Shown here: positions 6,279 through 13,726 of the stretch, one piece after another
How positions within the stretch are numbered: the stretch's first letter is position 1
Layout: every line of letters begins with the position of its first letter
Assembly: GCA_034926415.1 (NCBI GenBank)
Contig: JAYFRC010000007.1
Coordinates: 1-40,146 of the forward strand
Direction of reading: 5' to 3'
Origin: JAYFRC01 sp034926415
GTDB lineage: Bacteria; Bacillota; Clostridia; Oscillospirales; Oscillospiraceae
DNA length: 40,146 nt
Position numbers and translations under genes: made by a program
The notes under the pieces: generated by a model
Databases searched by the model: none
What the model was told of the DNA's origin: nothing
Seen by the model: the letters and a program-made list of their open reading frames with translations, nothing else

Positions 6279-7672
6279 GCTCTGCCTCCTTTCAAGTCCA
6301 CGGTGACCGTTGTACCGACGCCTGGCCCGCTGTCAAAGCGAATCGTCCCATGATGCAATTCTACAATCTTGGCGCACAGCGTCAAGCCCAACCCGGCGCT
6401 GCCCTGAGCACGGGAACGGGATTTGTCCACGCGGTAGAACGCCTCGGTCAAATGCTGCAAAGCCTCCAGCGGGATACCCTTTCCATTATCCGCGATGATA
6501 AACCGGCATCCGTCCCGAAGCATGGAACTGGCAATTTGAATCTTGCCGCCGTGATCCAACGCTTTACGGGCATTGTCTAGCAAATTAAGGAGCAGCGTGC
6601 GGGTCAGATCCGGCTCTATCATGCAGGTGCCTTCCTCGCATTTACAGGAGAGCGCAATCCCGGCCTTTTCATAGATAGGATGTAGATGCTCTGTAATGTC
6701 CCTGACGATTCCGGCTGGGGATACTTGCTTTAATACAAGTTCACGACGGTCTGCAACGAATATATCCAGCAATTTGAAGGACAGGTTCTCCAGTCGCTTG
6801 CCCTCGGAAAAGATATAATTGGCCGCGTCGATTTGCTCATCCGTGGTCAGGGACTGGCCTCGCAGCAAATCAGCATAACCAATAATAGAGGTCATAGGCG
6901 TCTTCATCTCGTGTGCAAAGCTACCCATAAACTGCTCCTGCCGTCTGGCGGCATCCTCAAGGTTTTGGACGCTGTCTTCCACCTTCTGCGCCATGGCGTC
7001 AAAATCCCCGGACAGCGCACCGATTTCATCCCCGGACCGGATGTTGGATCGGTAGGAGAGATTTCCGGACGCAATCTCACGTGATGCTTTGGACAGAGTG
7101 GACAACGGCCGCGTCAGCAGCCATGAGACGCCATAAGCCATGATCGCGCATAATAACAGCATTAAAGCAAAAATTTCATAGTATACCCGTTGCTGTAAAG
7201 CGCGGGTCGCATAGAGTTCAGACAGGCTATAGCCCAAGTTCAGGCACAATGTTTTTCCGCCAATCTGAAAGCTGCTGGACACCTGCAATAAGGGCGTGCC
7301 TTTCGTATCTTTCAGATAGGCGACAGCCAAATGCCCGTTATCCGTCTCGCCGGACAGGTCCATGAAATCCACCGTGGAGTTTCCCTTTGTATAAAGGATC
7401 CCGTCGTCCGAGGACAGCTGAATTGCTGAGTATATTTCTTGGGCAGTCAGTTGCCTGAGCGTATCGGCGGCACTTTTTTCATCCATCCATAGATTTAGTT
7501 TATCCGCCATTTGAAGCGTTCCCAGCACCTGCTGGTAAGACTCCCGCGCGGATTGTTCCTTCTGATCTAGCGATGTCTGAAAGGAGATGGAAATCAGGGC
7601 GCTGCCCCCGATACCGAACAGCAGCGACAGAAGGCAGATCATGCAGGATGTGATCTTCCAGCGAAACTTCAT
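6275..7672 (-). CDS. Sensor histidine kinase with HAMP domain
   Basis: 465 residues. TM1 spans about 11-32, an extracellular sensing region about 35-162, TM2 about 165-186, HAMP about 187-240, and the DHp helix carries the H-box SFAHEMKTPMTSI with H254. The catalytic ATPase domain has the N-box (NLLDNARKAL), G1 (DNGKGIP) and G2 (GSAGLGLTLC). All key residues appear present, so it should phosphorylate the response regulator encoded just upstream. Its ATG directly follows the regulator's stop (TAAATG), and its own stop overlaps the next gene. The closest recognisable type is the classical membrane kinase paired with OmpR regulators; the ligand is unknown. Confidence 0.93.
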   Translation of the reverse strand: MKFRWKITSCMICLLSLLFGIGGSALISISFQTSLDQKEQSARESYQQVLGTLQMADKLNLWMDEKSAADTLRQLTAQEIYSAIQLSSDDGILYTKGNSTVDFMDLSGETDNGHLAVAYLKDTKGTPLLQVSSSFQIGGKTLCLNLGYSLSELYATRALQQRVYYEIFALMLLLCAIMAYGVSWLLTRPLSTLSKASREIASGNLSYRSNIRSGDEIGALSGDFDAMAQKVEDSVQNLEDAARRQEQFMGSFAHEMKTPMTSIIGYADLLRGQSLTTDEQIDAANYIFSEGKRLENLSFKLLDIFVADRRELVLKQVSPAGIVRDITEHLHPIYEKAGIALSCKCEEGTCMIEPDLTRTLLLNLLDNARKALDHGGKIQIASSMLRDGCRFIIADNGKGIPLEALQHLTEAFYRVDKSRSRAQGSAGLGLTLCAKIVELHHGTIRFDSGPGVGTTVTVDLKGGRA

Positions 7673-8329
7673 TTATTTCACCTCCAGCCGATAACCAACC
7701 TTGTTTACTACCTGTAGCTCTTTTTCCCAACCGACCTTTTTCCGGAGCCGCTGTACATGAAGGTTCACCGTTTTGCTTCGATACTCCATCTCACCACCCC
7801 ATACACGTTCATAGATGGTGTCCCGATACAGCGCCGTGTCTGGGTTATGGATAAACAGCACCAAAAGCTCATATTCCTTGGGTGTCAGCGAAATCTCTTC
7901 CCCGCCGCGCTTGACCTGCATGGATCGCATATCCACTGTCAGTCCTCCAATCTCAATAACATCGGCGGTCTTGTGGTAGCGCCGCAGGACTACGTCCACT
8001 CGTGCCAGCAGCTCCAAAACTTCAAAGGGCTTGACAATATAATCCTCTGCTCCAATTTTCAGCCCTCGTACCCTGTCCTCCAAAGCGCCTTTTGCTGTCA
8101 GGAAGATGACAGGTATCTCAAGAGGACGGATATAGTCCATCAGTTCAAACCCGTCGATTTTCGGCAGCATGACATCCAGCAGAATCAGATCATATGTATT
8201 ATCTTCGAGCTTGTTCGCGGCTTCCTCGCCGTCAAAGACACATTCGCAGATGTGGCCCGCTTTTTTCAGGCTGAGCCGGATCAGATTGGAGATTGGTTCT
8301 TCATCTTCCACAATCAGGATTTTGGCCAC
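7673..8329 (-). CDS. OmpR-family response regulator
   Basis: 218 residues from the GTG at 8329, chosen because GAGGTG lies 6 bases before it; the longer frame would start inside that site. The receiver domain has the acidic pair E8-D9, phospho-acceptor D52 (LILLDVMLPKIDG), a Thr in FLTAKG and Lys in VKPFE. The C-terminal winged helix (about 122-217) has LTPKEYELL, the DNA-contact helix SKTVNLHVQRLRKKVG and the final GYRLEV. It is first in a four-gene operon with its kinase, an exported protein and an L,D-transpeptidase. Two 8-bp direct repeats just upstream look like an autoregulatory binding site. Confidence 0.93.
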   Translation of the reverse strand: MAKILIVEDEEPISNLIRLSLKKAGHICECVFDGEEAANKLEDNTYDLILLDVMLPKIDGFELMDYIRPLEIPVIFLTAKGALEDRVRGLKIGAEDYIVKPFEVLELLARVDVVLRRYHKTADVIEIGGLTVDMRSMQVKRGGEEISLTPKEYELLVLFIHNPDTALYRDTIYERVWGGEMEYRSKTVNLHVQRLRKKVGWEKELQVVNKVGYRLEVK

Positions 8330-8355
8330 GCTTATCACCTCGGTTCTTCATAATA

Positions 8356-8374
8356 CATCCAAATGGCATCCAAA
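8356..8374 (-). promoter_or_regulatory. Direct repeat, likely response-regulator box
   Basis: On the minus strand TTTGGATG-CCA-TTTGGATG, two identical octamers 11 bp apart, one helical turn, which is the layout bound by OmpR/PhoB-type dimers. It lies 27-45 bases upstream of the regulator's start codon, overlapping a possible promoter (TTGCCG-N17-TGTATT). Autoregulation is the likely role; position this close to the start could mean activation or repression. Confidence 0.5.
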
Positions 8375-8624
8375 CGGCAAACATTTATTCTAATAAGCCA
8401 AATTACACATAATACAATTTCTTTTATTGTATCACGTTCTATCCCCAGTCGGTATCATACATCATAAACCGACTACCATTTTGCTCTTGATGTCCGATAC
8501 CTGCCACGCTGGAAGTTATCAATATTCTCGCACATTTTTTTGTTGCACAATATAACAATATCTAAGCCTCTGTAAAGCAGGACAGGAGATGGATAACCGT
8601 GATCTAACGGAAAGGTACAGTCCG
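8375..8624. other. Intergenic stretch with two small dyads, no gene seen
   Basis: AT-rich leader region between the two-component operon and the TnpV remnant. It contains ACAATAAAAGAAATTGT-like symmetry near 8417-8433 and an AGTCGGT/ACCGACT inverted repeat (about 8447-8474). A short plus-strand ORF from ATG 8590 with GGACAGGAG before it runs into the terminator hairpin and the TnpV antisense; I do not believe it is a gene. Confidence 0.35.
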
Positions 8625-8665
8625 AAACAGCGGGGGCGCTTTCATCAAGCTCTCCCGCTGTTTTT
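8625..8665. terminator. Hairpin terminator past the TnpV remnant
   Basis: AAACAGCGGG (8625-8634) pairs perfectly with CCCGCTGTTT (8654-8663) and T-runs follow on both strands. It directly follows the minus-strand stop of the TnpV fragment and can also work on the plus strand. Confidence 0.65.
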
Positions 8666-8868
8666 CATGTATAGACTAGCTCCGATAAAATTATTTCCTC
8701 GGCCTGAGCTTTCAGCGTGTTCATTAGGCTAACCCATTTCATGGGATCGTTGGTTTTCAACTTTTCTGTCACGCCCACTGATTTCATCAATTCAGGCATC
8801 ATCATTTTAAGCCTGCGGTTCGCTGCCTCATCAATTTCTAGTAAATGTGGATGCCGTATTAAATTCAT
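8665..8868 (-). pseudogene. Truncated TnpV transposon-encoded protein
   Basis: The 67-residue frame carries the C-terminal part typical of TnpV: HLLEIDEAANRRL, ELMKSVGVTEKLKTNDPMKWV, LMNTLKAQAEEIILSELVY. Full TnpV proteins are about 110-120 residues, and their N-terminal part is missing here. The frame stays open upstream (to about 8998) but the peptide there is Cys-rich and unlike TnpV, so the gene seems truncated by a junction near 8855. It marks decayed transposon material next to the tRNA fragment. Confidence 0.6.
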
Positions 8869-9012
8869 TTCTCTTGGCGCACATTTAGCGCACGTGCATC
8901 CTGAAATGCGCCAAAAAATACGATACGTTACTAAAACGTTAAAGCCCTCAAGCTCGCTTGTAGTGCGGGTTTTCGCTAAGATACAGCAAAGGGCAAAAAG
9001 CTCGAACCATAC
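8869..9012. other. Short junction region between TnpV remnant and tRNA fragment
   Basis: No credible gene. It contains repeated GCGCAC/GTGCGC-like half-sites (about 8877-8895) and an AACGTT-type repeat near 8930-8941. It is the innermost end of the inserted DNA and may contain recombinase arm-type sites, which cannot be proven here. Confidence 0.3.
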
Positions 9013-9057
9013 CTACGAACCAAAAGGTCGCGGGTTCGAATCCCTCCAGCCGTACCA
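9013..9057 (+). tRNA. 3' fragment of tRNA-Arg(ACG), likely attachment site
   Basis: From CTACGAA (anticodon loop, anticodon ACG) the sequence follows a tRNA in order: 3' anticodon strand CCAAA (9020-9024), variable AGGTC, T-arm GCGGG-TTCGAAT-CCCTC with one mismatch, acceptor strand CAGCCGT, discriminator A and encoded CCA (9055-9057). The bases before 9013 (CATAC) cannot pair with CCAAA, and no D-arm or 5' acceptor strand (expected ACGGCTG) precedes it. So this is half a tRNA, as left by a recombinase that uses the tRNA 3' end as its site. It is followed at once by a strong tRNA-type terminator. Confidence 0.7.
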
Positions 9058-9103
9058 TAAAGAAGAGGCAAAAAAGATAAAATCTTTTTTGCCTCTTCTT
9101 TAT
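9057..9103. terminator. 22-bp hairpin terminator after the tRNA fragment
   Basis: A perfect stem of 22 bp (9057-9078 with 9082-9103) around an AAA loop, with an A6/T6 tract in the stem. It should stop transcription in both directions. Confidence 0.8.
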
Positions 9104-9200
9104 GGGTTTTAGCGTCTTTTGTCCGCTTTATCCGGTTGAGTTGACATCCTCGGGCGAAGTTCTGGCTTTCAATCAAAATGCTTGGGACACCACCGGAAAG

Positions 9201-9235
9201 GGGAAACAGTTTTTGGACTGTTTCCCATATTTTTT
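9201..9235 (+). terminator. Hairpin terminator
   Basis: GGGAAACAGT (9201-9210) pairs with ACTGTTTCCC (9217-9226), then ATATTTTTT on the plus strand. On the minus strand it lies about 40 bases after the MaoC stop and may also end that transcript. Confidence 0.65.
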
Positions 9236-9273
9236 GCCGATGATTATTTTGCACTGAGCTTTTTGCAGTATTC

Positions 9274-9699
9274 TCAGTTTTTTGCCGTCATTTCCTGAGA
9301 TTTTCGTTTCGGCGGCATCACAACGGCCTCTCCTGTCAAAACAATATCGCCGTTCTGGTTTGTACATACCGTTTCCAATACGGCACGGTTTTTTTCACCC
9401 AGTCGTTTCACCGTTACTGTCGCTGTAACAGTATCTCCGAATCTCACAGGCGCTGTGAAATTCAACATCTGGCTGATATATATAGATCCAGGCCCCGGAA
9501 GTTTAGTGCCCATGACCGCGGATATCAATCCCGCAGAAAGCAGCCCGTGCGCAATACGTCCGTGAAACATCGTGTTGTCGGCATACTGGCTGTTCACATG
9601 CGCCGGATTGTTGTCTCCTGTGATTCCTGCATACATATAAACGTCAGATTCCGATATTGTCTTTGACATTGAAGCGTTTTGTCCGACTTTAAGTTTCAT
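9274..9699 (-). CDS. MaoC-like hot-dog dehydratase, (R)-specific enoyl-CoA hydratase type
   Basis: 141 residues, the usual length of PhaJ/MaoC single hot-dog hydratases. The active-site signature is YAGITGDNNPAHVN with catalytic D29 and H34, followed by FHGRIAHGLLSAGLIS, the buried central helix. Family members hydrate 2-enoyl-CoA to (R)-3-hydroxyacyl-CoA. AAGGAG lies 7 bases before ATG. It is the last gene of the minus-strand CoA-enzyme region, although an LRR protein gene lies between it and the CoA-transferase. It may supply or use 3-hydroxyacyl-CoA in the same catabolism. Ammonia-lyase members of the hot-dog fold are a less likely alternative. Confidence 0.85.
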   Translation of the reverse strand: MKLKVGQNASMSKTISESDVYMYAGITGDNNPAHVNSQYADNTMFHGRIAHGLLSAGLISAVMGTKLPGPGSIYISQMLNFTAPVRFGDTVTATVTVKRLGEKNRAVLETVCTNQNGDIVLTGEAVVMPPKRKSQEMTAKN

Positions 9700-9733
9700 A
9701 TCCCGACTCCTTAAACAAATAAACCGACAATAA

Positions 9734-11140
9734 TTATTCCGATGAAAAAATATTTTCCGTGTTGACTGAATTTTTATTAAGCATCTCGTACATTATTTTC
9801 ATTTCCGCTCTGCTGTCGGCTTTCTTTGGAATCTGAAGCACATTGAATTTTTCAAGCATCTTTTCCAGATCATTTTTCTGTCTCTCGATAATCTCGGGGT
9901 CTTCGTTTATATCATCCTGATAAATTTTCTTTAGCACAGACAGTCTGCTTTTCTTATTTATCGTAGACCCGACAGGCAGTCTCAATATATAGCAATACAA
10001 ATGCTCCGGAAGACTTATATCCGACTGGAACGAATACCCCTCGTCAAACGCGTTTGGCTGAATTTCGGTAACCGACGAAGGTATAGTGATATTCTTTGCC
10101 TTATAGCATCCCGCAAATGCCGAGCACCCAATCACCTCCACCCCGTCCGGGATAGTAATCTTTCCGAGATTCGCATTAAGAAACGCTCCCTGCGGAATAT
10201 TTTTCCAACACCACCATGTAACATCGTTGAACTTCCCGTTTCTGAACAAGCAGCTTCCCAACTTAAGCTCTTCTGTCAGGCACTCAATATCTTCAATCCC
10301 CGAAGCGCCGGAAAATGCGCCGTCTTTTATCGCTCTGAGAGTAGATGGCAGAAACATCTTTTTGATAACACAATTTTTGAAGCAGTCCGCTTCAAGTTCT
10401 TCTACCCCCTCAGATAGCCTGAGAGTTGCGTATCTTCCTCCGTCAAAAACTCCTGCAGGAATTTTTTTAATAGTTCCCGGAATGACAAGCTCGTCGATAA
10501 AACAATTATGAAACGCTCCTTCGGCTATCTCTGTCACGCCCTCAGGAATATTATAATTTCTGTCTTTGCCCAAGCCAGGGTAGCGGATAAGCGTCTTCCC
10601 GTCTTTTGAAAACAGCACTCCGTCCACACTCCTGAACGCTGGATGATCATCGCTCACGTCAATCTCATCAAGGAAAGACGGAAATGAATCGGCAGATACA
10701 TCCGTCAGAGAATCCGGAAGATAAATTCCCATCAGCCTGCTGTTGATATATAGCCTCATCAGATAGTCTCTTCGTTCTTTCATCGTTTTCATTCGTTTTA
10801 ACTCCGGAGGAAGCACGCGCGGCGACGCTTTGACAAGGTCGCTTTCTATCTGATTCTCACAAAACTTTGGAAAATAAAGCTGACGAAATATGGCCTTTAT
10901 AATGTCGCTGTTATTGTTGTATTCGTAAAACGCGTTTTTGCTCAGACTCTTTATTCCTTCGGAAAAAGCAATTATTTTTGCTCCGTCTTCTATCTGCTGT
11001 GCGTCAACTCCGCACTTAATCACAGACATATCCTCAACAGTAACCATTGAATCGTCAAGCTGCATGTATTTATCGATCTCTTTAATTATATCGTTTTCTG
11101 TTCCTGCAGCAGCCTGGTCTTTTCTTCTTATCAATAACAT
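9734..11140 (-). CDS. Leucine-rich repeat (LRR_5, BspA-type) protein
   Basis: 468 residues with no signal peptide or membrane anchor. Residues about 160-390 carry LRR_5 repeats: IPEGVTEIAEGAFHNC, IPGTIKKIPAGVFDGG, LSEGVEELEADCFKNC, LPSTLRAIKDGAFSG, IPDGVEVIGCSAFAGC and IPSSVTEIQPNAFDEG. The N- and C-terminal parts are charged helices. Cytoplasmic LRR_5 proteins are common in Clostridia, and their targets are unknown. GGAGGAG lies 7 bases before ATG. It is flanked by a 13-bp hairpin (11163-11205) that separates it from the CoA-transferase gene, so it may or may not be in the same transcript. Confidence 0.85.
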   Translation of the reverse strand: MLLIRRKDQAAAGTENDIIKEIDKYMQLDDSMVTVEDMSVIKCGVDAQQIEDGAKIIAFSEGIKSLSKNAFYEYNNNSDIIKAIFRQLYFPKFCENQIESDLVKASPRVLPPELKRMKTMKERRDYLMRLYINSRLMGIYLPDSLTDVSADSFPSFLDEIDVSDDHPAFRSVDGVLFSKDGKTLIRYPGLGKDRNYNIPEGVTEIAEGAFHNCFIDELVIPGTIKKIPAGVFDGGRYATLRLSEGVEELEADCFKNCVIKKMFLPSTLRAIKDGAFSGASGIEDIECLTEELKLGSCLFRNGKFNDVTWWCWKNIPQGAFLNANLGKITIPDGVEVIGCSAFAGCYKAKNITIPSSVTEIQPNAFDEGYSFQSDISLPEHLYCYILRLPVGSTINKKSRLSVLKKIYQDDINEDPEIIERQKNDLEKMLEKFNVLQIPKKADSRAEMKIMYEMLNKNSVNTENIFSSE

Positions 11141-11162
11141 TACTTTCTCCTCCTCGGATATA

Positions 11163-11205
11163 CGCTTGGCGTATCTGTTGTCTCATGTCCCGGATACGCC
11201 AAGCG
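11163..11205. terminator. Hairpin between CoA-transferase and LRR genes
   Basis: CGCTTGGCGTATC (11163-11175) pairs perfectly over 13 bp with GATACGCCAAGCG (11193-11205). No T-run follows on the minus strand, so it may be a partial terminator or an RNA-processing site rather than a full stop. Confidence 0.45.
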
Positions 11206-11223
11206 CATTATGCAAAAAACTTC

Positions 11224-12537
11224 TCAGATAATAATGTTTTCCTTTTTTGCGCTGAAAGTGAGTTCATCGCGGAACTTCGGATGGGCCACTGAGATGAGGG
11301 CCTTTGTCCGCTGCGAAAGCGTGCGTCCGCGGAGCTCGGCTATGCCGTACTCGGTCACAACGCGATCCACGTCGTTCTTGCTCGTGGTCACTATCGCTCC
11401 GCTCTTAAGTGTCGGTACGATGCGGCTTACCTTTCCGCCGTCAGTAGTCGACGGGAACGCAATGAAGCTCTTGCCTCCGCTGGATTCCACCGCGCCGCGG
11501 ACGTAATCCACCTGACCTCCGGTTCCGGAGATGTGCCGCGTGCCGACGGATTCCGCGCAGACCTGACCGTAGAAATCCACCTCTATCGCCGCGTTTACCG
11601 AGATGAAATTCGGATGCAGCGCAATGATCTTAGGTTCGTTTACATAGTCCACCGGCAGTATCATGACCGACGGATTGTCGTTTATATAATCATACACACG
11701 CTGAGAACCGAATGCAAATGTAGCGACGCTTCGCCCCGTATTTATCGGCTTTCTGAGATTCGTTACCGCGCCGCATTCTATGAGCTCCACCATGCTGTCG
11801 GTGAAAAGCTCGGTATGTATGCCGAGGCCGCGCTTTGTTTTCAGCGCCAGCCCCACAGCGTCCGGTACGGCACCTATTCCCAGCTGTATCGTCGCGCCGT
11901 CGGGCGTCTCCTCCGCGATGTATCTTCCTATCGCTGCGCTCACCTCGTCCAGCTCAGCGCTGCCGGTCACTGGAAGCCTGTAGTCGCTTTCGCATATCGC
12001 CGTGGCTCGGGATACATGGATAAGCGGCGCGGTCAGCGTCCTTGGAAGATTTTTGTTCACCTCGAGATATATCTTATCCGCGCGCGAAAGCAGCTCGGCC
12101 GTGCACGAACTTGTGGCCGCCAGCGAAAAATATCCGTGCCTGTCCATGGAAGACACTGCCGCGCAGACGCAATTTATATACGGATTGTCGCGAATGACAC
12201 GAGGCATATCCCTGTAGTATGCCGGCATGACGTCTACAAATCCGGCGTTGACACCTCTGCGCCCGGCGGAGCCCGAAAACCACGAAACCCCGTTTATGCT
12301 TCCGACGCATTTCCCGTCAAACCATGCTGCCGGATATACGTCCAGCAGCGTATTCATCGAAAGGCCGTGAATGTCTCCGCGCTCTGCGCGCTCGCCTATC
12401 GCGCGCATTATCTCGCGCGGCTGCGATATCGGCGCGTCTATGTATATCCCGCATCCAGACTCCACAAGCTCCGCAATCTCCTCCGCAGTGCAGAGCTTGT
12501 TTTTGTACTGCTCTTCAAAATCGTTTTGCATCGTCAT
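11224..12537 (-). CDS. Acetyl-CoA hydrolase/transferase family CoA-transferase
   Basis: 437 residues, the normal length for butyryl-CoA:acetate and 4-hydroxybutyrate CoA-transferases. The glutamate that becomes the CoA thioester is E243 in GIHTELFTDSMVEL. The glycine-rich ISGTGGQVDYVRGA and the C-terminal VVTEYGIAELRGRTL signature follow. The enzyme moves CoA between acyl-CoA and a free acid. In this operon the likely acceptor is acetoacetate made by the BKACE enzyme and the donor its acyl-CoA co-product, but acetate or butyrate exchange is equally possible from sequence. The start overlaps the thiolase stop (ATGA, 12534-12537); ATG 12531 is an alternative start. Confidence 0.88.
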   Translation of the reverse strand: MTMQNDFEEQYKNKLCTAEEIAELVESGCGIYIDAPISQPREIMRAIGERAERGDIHGLSMNTLLDVYPAAWFDGKCVGSINGVSWFSGSAGRRGVNAGFVDVMPAYYRDMPRVIRDNPYINCVCAAVSSMDRHGYFSLAATSSCTAELLSRADKIYLEVNKNLPRTLTAPLIHVSRATAICESDYRLPVTGSAELDEVSAAIGRYIAEETPDGATIQLGIGAVPDAVGLALKTKRGLGIHTELFTDSMVELIECGAVTNLRKPINTGRSVATFAFGSQRVYDYINDNPSVMILPVDYVNEPKIIALHPNFISVNAAIEVDFYGQVCAESVGTRHISGTGGQVDYVRGAVESSGGKSFIAFPSTTDGGKVSRIVPTLKSGAIVTTSKNDVDRVVTEYGIAELRGRTLSQRTKALISVAHPKFRDELTFSAKKENIII

Positions 12538-13721
12538 TCTAGTCTTTCAAATACCGCAGCCATCGCAGGACCGCCTCCGGCGCAGAGCGATGCACAGCCG
12601 TAGCGCCCTCCGCGCCGCTTTAGCTCGTAGTAGCCGCTTATCATCAGACGAAGCCCTGTCATACCGACTGGATGTCCAAGCGCAATCCCCGAGCCGTTGG
12701 CGTTCACTTTGTCCAAACCTATATCAAGTTCCTTTAGGCACGGCAAGACCTGTGCTGCGAACGCTTCGTTTATCTCGTAATAGTCTATCTGCTCCTGTTT
12801 TATCCCTGCATATTCAAGTGCTTTCGGTATCGCATATATCGGACCGATACCCATGACCTCCGGCGCACAACCTGCGGTTGCAGTCGAGAGAATACGAAAC
12901 AGCGGTTTTAGTCCGAGTTCCTTCGCGCGCTTTCCTGACATTATGATTGCCGCGCTCGCCCCGTCATTTATGCCCGAGGCGTTGCCCGCCGTTACCGTGC
13001 CGTTTTTCATGAACGCCGGGCGAAGCTTTGAAAGTTCTTCACGTGTGACCGCCCGCGGATGCTCGTCAGTGTCCACGACCACCGTTCCCTTTTTCGTATG
13101 TATCTCTATCGGGACTATCTCCTCTTTGAACTTGCCTTCCCGTATCGCATCGGCCGCGCGGTTCTGGCTTATATATGCATAATCGTCCTGCTCATCGCGC
13201 GTCACATGGTATCTCTCCGCAACGTTCTCAGCTGTGCGCATTATACTCTCGCCGCTGAATACGTCGATGAGCGCGTCGTATTGAAGCCCGTCCTCTACGC
13301 GCACCGGTCCCATCTTGAACCCGCGCCGCGCGTTCATCATCATGTACGGAACGTTCGACATGCTCTCCGCACCTACTATCAGTGCCGCATTCGTATGTCC
13401 GAGAATGATGTTCTGACACGCTATCTCAAGGGCCCTCAGGCTCGACGCGCACTGCTGCTCTACCGTCACCGCCGCTCCGACGGCCGGAATGCCGAGATGT
13501 ATCTGCACCTGCCGCGCAGGGTTGCCTTTCAGGCCGTGCTTGTACACAGTACCGAACGTCACCTCGTCGATGTCCTCCGCTCTGGCTCCGCTTCGCTTCA
13601 GTGCTTCTCGAGCGACAATCTCCGCAAGCTCCACAGCCGTCAGGCTCGAAAGCGAACCCATGAAATCTCCTATCGGGCTCCGCGCCGCGCCTACGACTAC
13701 AACGTCGTTGTTTTCATTCAT
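12534..13721 (-). CDS. Thiolase (acetyl-CoA acetyltransferase), second copy
   Basis: 395 residues from ATG 13721, chosen because GGAG lies 8 bases upstream; a GTG at 13730 overlapping the previous stop is the alternative. The nucleophile C91 lies in VEQQCASSLRALEIA. The His loop is ANGSGIALGHPVGMTG and the second Cys lies in CASLCAGGGPAMAA. Biosynthetic/degradative thiolases interconvert acetoacetyl-CoA and two acetyl-CoA. The residues around the catalytic Cys differ from the copy just upstream (NRFCSSG), so the two copies are paralogs rather than a recent duplication, perhaps for different chain lengths. Confidence 0.92.
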   Translation of the reverse strand: MNENNDVVVVGAARSPIGDFMGSLSSLTAVELAEIVAREALKRSGARAEDIDEVTFGTVYKHGLKGNPARQVQIHLGIPAVGAAVTVEQQCASSLRALEIACQNIILGHTNAALIVGAESMSNVPYMMMNARRGFKMGPVRVEDGLQYDALIDVFSGESIMRTAENVAERYHVTRDEQDDYAYISQNRAADAIREGKFKEEIVPIEIHTKKGTVVVDTDEHPRAVTREELSKLRPAFMKNGTVTAGNASGINDGASAAIIMSGKRAKELGLKPLFRILSTATAGCAPEVMGIGPIYAIPKALEYAGIKQEQIDYYEINEAFAAQVLPCLKELDIGLDKVNANGSGIALGHPVGMTGLRLMISGYYELKRRGGRYGCASLCAGGGPAMAAVFERLE

Positions 13722-13726
13722 CGTAA

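Larger units (their letters stand above)
1..9057. mobile_element. Accessory region, right part of an element ending in a tRNA-Arg 3' fragment
   Basis: The region carries remnants of transposon-encoded proteins (a TnpW-like ORF at the left, a truncated TnpV at the right), an orphan phage-head domain protein, an XRE repressor, a PIN protein and several decayed genes. It ends at a tRNA 3' half lacking its 5' half. Together this suggests one or more integrated elements, partly degraded; the left end lies outside the window. No integrase or relaxase is visible inside. Whether the two-component operon at 4324-8329 belongs to the element or to older chromosome is not clear. Confidence 0.5.

Noticed and set aside
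8590..8733. Plus-strand ORF with GGACAGGAG before ATG
   Set aside because: It runs through a terminator hairpin and antisense to the TnpV remnant; no recognisable product.
8976..9254. Minus-strand ORF ending in a GGIRTRDLLVRR-type peptide
   Set aside because: That peptide is the well-known antisense translation of a tRNA; the frame only crosses the tRNA-Arg fragment and its terminator.
11533..12603. Long plus-strand ORF of 356 codons opposite the CoA-transferase
   Set aside because: A shadow frame of a GC-rich gene: Arg/Tyr/His-rich, no ribosome binding site, no recognisable motif; the minus strand has clear family signatures.
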